A stretch of 64,000 nucleotides of DNA. Origin: an uncultured Saprospiraceae bacterium (GTDB lineage Bacteria; Bacteroidota; Bacteroidia; Chitinophagales; Saprospiraceae). The stretch spans positions 62,001 to 126,000 of the forward strand of contig CAKZQC010000012.1 of the NCBI GenBank assembly GCA_937139495.1, in the 5' to 3' direction. The notes under the pieces were generated by a model. It was not told the origin of the DNA. It did not search any database and saw only the letters and a program-made list of their open reading frames with translations. Positions 62,994 to 64,000 of this stretch are shown piece after piece (position 1 is the first letter of the stretch; each line of letters begins with the position of its first letter). The position numbers and the translations under genes are program-made.

Positions 62994-63899
62994 CTAAAAA
63001 TCTAACGCCACTTTGTCCGACATAACCGTAGTAGAATCCAGCGAAAATTGAATATACACATGATAAGGATAGGGTGATTTTTCTACATTTTTTTGGCTAA
63101 AAGTACCCATGGTATAATTTTCAGCTTGCGAACCAGTCCCCTTAGTAACCATCAATACATTGCGAACCTTTACGGCTTGCATCATTGCTTTTTTATCCAC
63201 TTTTTTCCCTAGTTTTCCCGCAGTAGTCCAGCCATAAACCCCATAACGATAATTGTTATTTTTGAAATTGCTTTCCATTCGGCTGCTAGGAATTTTTTCG
63301 GCAACACTTTCCCACCACTTATTAATTTTATTGGTCAATTCATCTTCTGTGTTGGCATTAATTTCAGCTGCTATTTTCGGAATCGGCAACAATCTAAAGT
63401 CAAGTACTTTAGTGGCTATTTTGAGTGGTAAGTCTTCCGCATTATTTCTTTTATTTCTAAATATTAGCGTATAGATTTCTAATTGTTGGTCATTGACTGC
63501 TAATTCATTTTCGACCCAATACTCTAGCGCCTTGCCCTTACTTTTTTTGACAGCTTCTAATTGCCATACTATTTTATTGGGTGTGGTGGTACGCGCATAA
63601 TCTATCGACAATAGGTAGTTTTCTTCAAAGACAGCTATTTCTTGATCGATTAATTCCAATTTAATATCCAACGTCAACGCCCCTTTGTTACTGCGTATAA
63701 TCATTGGCACTATCTTGTCGGTTATAGATAGTTCATTTTCCTCTTCGGTCGGCTGCAAGTATTCATCATCGTAACGATGAACAACCGCCACCGATTGATC
63801 TAATCTTAAATCTTTTGCCAACTGTTCGTCGGTGCGTGCCTGCTGGCAACCAATGGTAGAAACAACCATTATTATAAGTACATAGTATAAGTTCTTCAT
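62994..63899 (-). CDS. Lipoprotein of unknown function
   Basis: 301 residues, lipobox C18 (STIGCQQ). Not recognised. The first part is acidic (LDQSVAVVHRYDDEYLQP, EEENELSITDKIVPM). The remainder alternates strands and helices, including IRSNKGALTLDIKLELID and IVWQLEAVKKSKGKALEYWVENELAV. The latter half has a helical stretch (TNKINKWWESVAEKIPSS) and a C-terminal beta portion (YPYHVYIQFSLDSTTVMSDK). Paired dense lysine and glutamate residues suggest a surface-exposed or periplasmic anchored protein. The start codon lies 101 bases from the right edge of the window; nothing but AT-rich leader follows there. Confidence 0.75.
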   Translation of the reverse strand: MKNLYYVLIIMVVSTIGCQQARTDEQLAKDLRLDQSVAVVHRYDDEYLQPTEEENELSITDKIVPMIIRSNKGALTLDIKLELIDQEIAVFEENYLLSIDYARTTTPNKIVWQLEAVKKSKGKALEYWVENELAVNDQQLEIYTLIFRNKRNNAEDLPLKIATKVLDFRLLPIPKIAAEINANTEDELTNKINKWWESVAEKIPSSRMESNFKNNNYRYGVYGWTTAGKLGKKVDKKAMMQAVKVRNVLMVTKGTGSQAENYTMGTFSQKNVEKSPYPYHVYIQFSLDSTTVMSDKVALDF

Positions 63900-64000
63900 A
63901 AGAAAATAGTATTAGTGTGTTCGTTAGTAATAACACCTAATATAACCATCTTACTTCCATTCGCCACAATTATTGCTACAATTGTAACTACTTCTACCAA

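Overview
The window looks like a chromosomal segment of a gliding or filamentous member of the Bacteroidota, possibly Saprospiria or a relative; the rank below phylum is a guess. Evidence seen in the sequence: type IX secretion (T9SS) type A and type B C-terminal sorting domains, a giant SprB-repeat surface protein, TonB-dependent receptors with an N-terminal carboxypeptidase-regulatory-like domain, glutamine synthetase of the GSIII type, a DAHP synthase/type II chorismate mutase fusion, A-rich leaders instead of strong Shine-Dalgarno sites, and repeated matches to the Bacteroidota -7 promoter element TAnnTTTG. Base composition is AT-rich by eye. No rRNA, tRNA, CRISPR array, phage or intact insertion sequence was found.

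Layout. 1-6.5 kb: a truncated secreted metallophosphatase, the aromatic-pathway fusion enzyme, a TonB receptor, and a T9SS cargo protein with codon use suggesting strong expression. 6.5-12.5 kb, minus strand: mannose-1-phosphate guanylyltransferase, an SRPBCC protein, a glycosyltransferase, and 2-oxoglutarate dehydrogenase E1 with an unusual C-terminal helix-hairpin-helix tail. 12.9-20.6 kb: ribosomal protein S20, a TraB/GumN protein, a large secreted protein of unknown function, a MATE exporter, a redoxin, and a LolD/endonuclease V operon. 20.7-26.5 kb: a second TonB receptor, a DUF4783 protein, and an operon of bactofilin, polysaccharide deacetylase, a DUF2520 protein and a small membrane protein.

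26.5-45.4 kb is mostly minus strand and envelope-related. It holds a secreted VWA-like protein, a 3497-residue adhesin (beta-helix, about 300-residue glycine-rich block, PKD-like domain, about 26 SprB repeats, T9SS type B tail), and a six-gene run: cytidine deaminase, RluA-type pseudouridine synthase, a lipoprotein with the TPR/propeller/CRD/OmpA architecture of T9SS PorE, a WlbB-like acetyltransferase, an MFS transporter and a GH73/LysM glucosaminidase. 45.6-50.3 kb carries two tandem paralogues of unknown function and a BioF-like enzyme. 50.4-55.3 kb is a plus-strand run (NUDIX, DUF2157, FolK, deoxynucleoside kinase, PduO-type adenosyltransferase, MacB/FtsX-type permease). 55.3-64 kb has ThiG, four small secreted or lipoproteins (one built of 23-residue repeats, one of two cysteine-rich META-like domains), QueA, an orphan HsdR-N domain nuclease-like protein, GSIII and a DUF4296 lipoprotein.

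No obvious defence island or new enzyme cluster was found. The most unusual objects are the composite giant adhesin, the E1-HhH fusion, the 23-residue-repeat protein, the paralogous pair at 45.6-48.9 kb and the VWA protein with a cationic insert. All family assignments come from reading motifs; no search was run.
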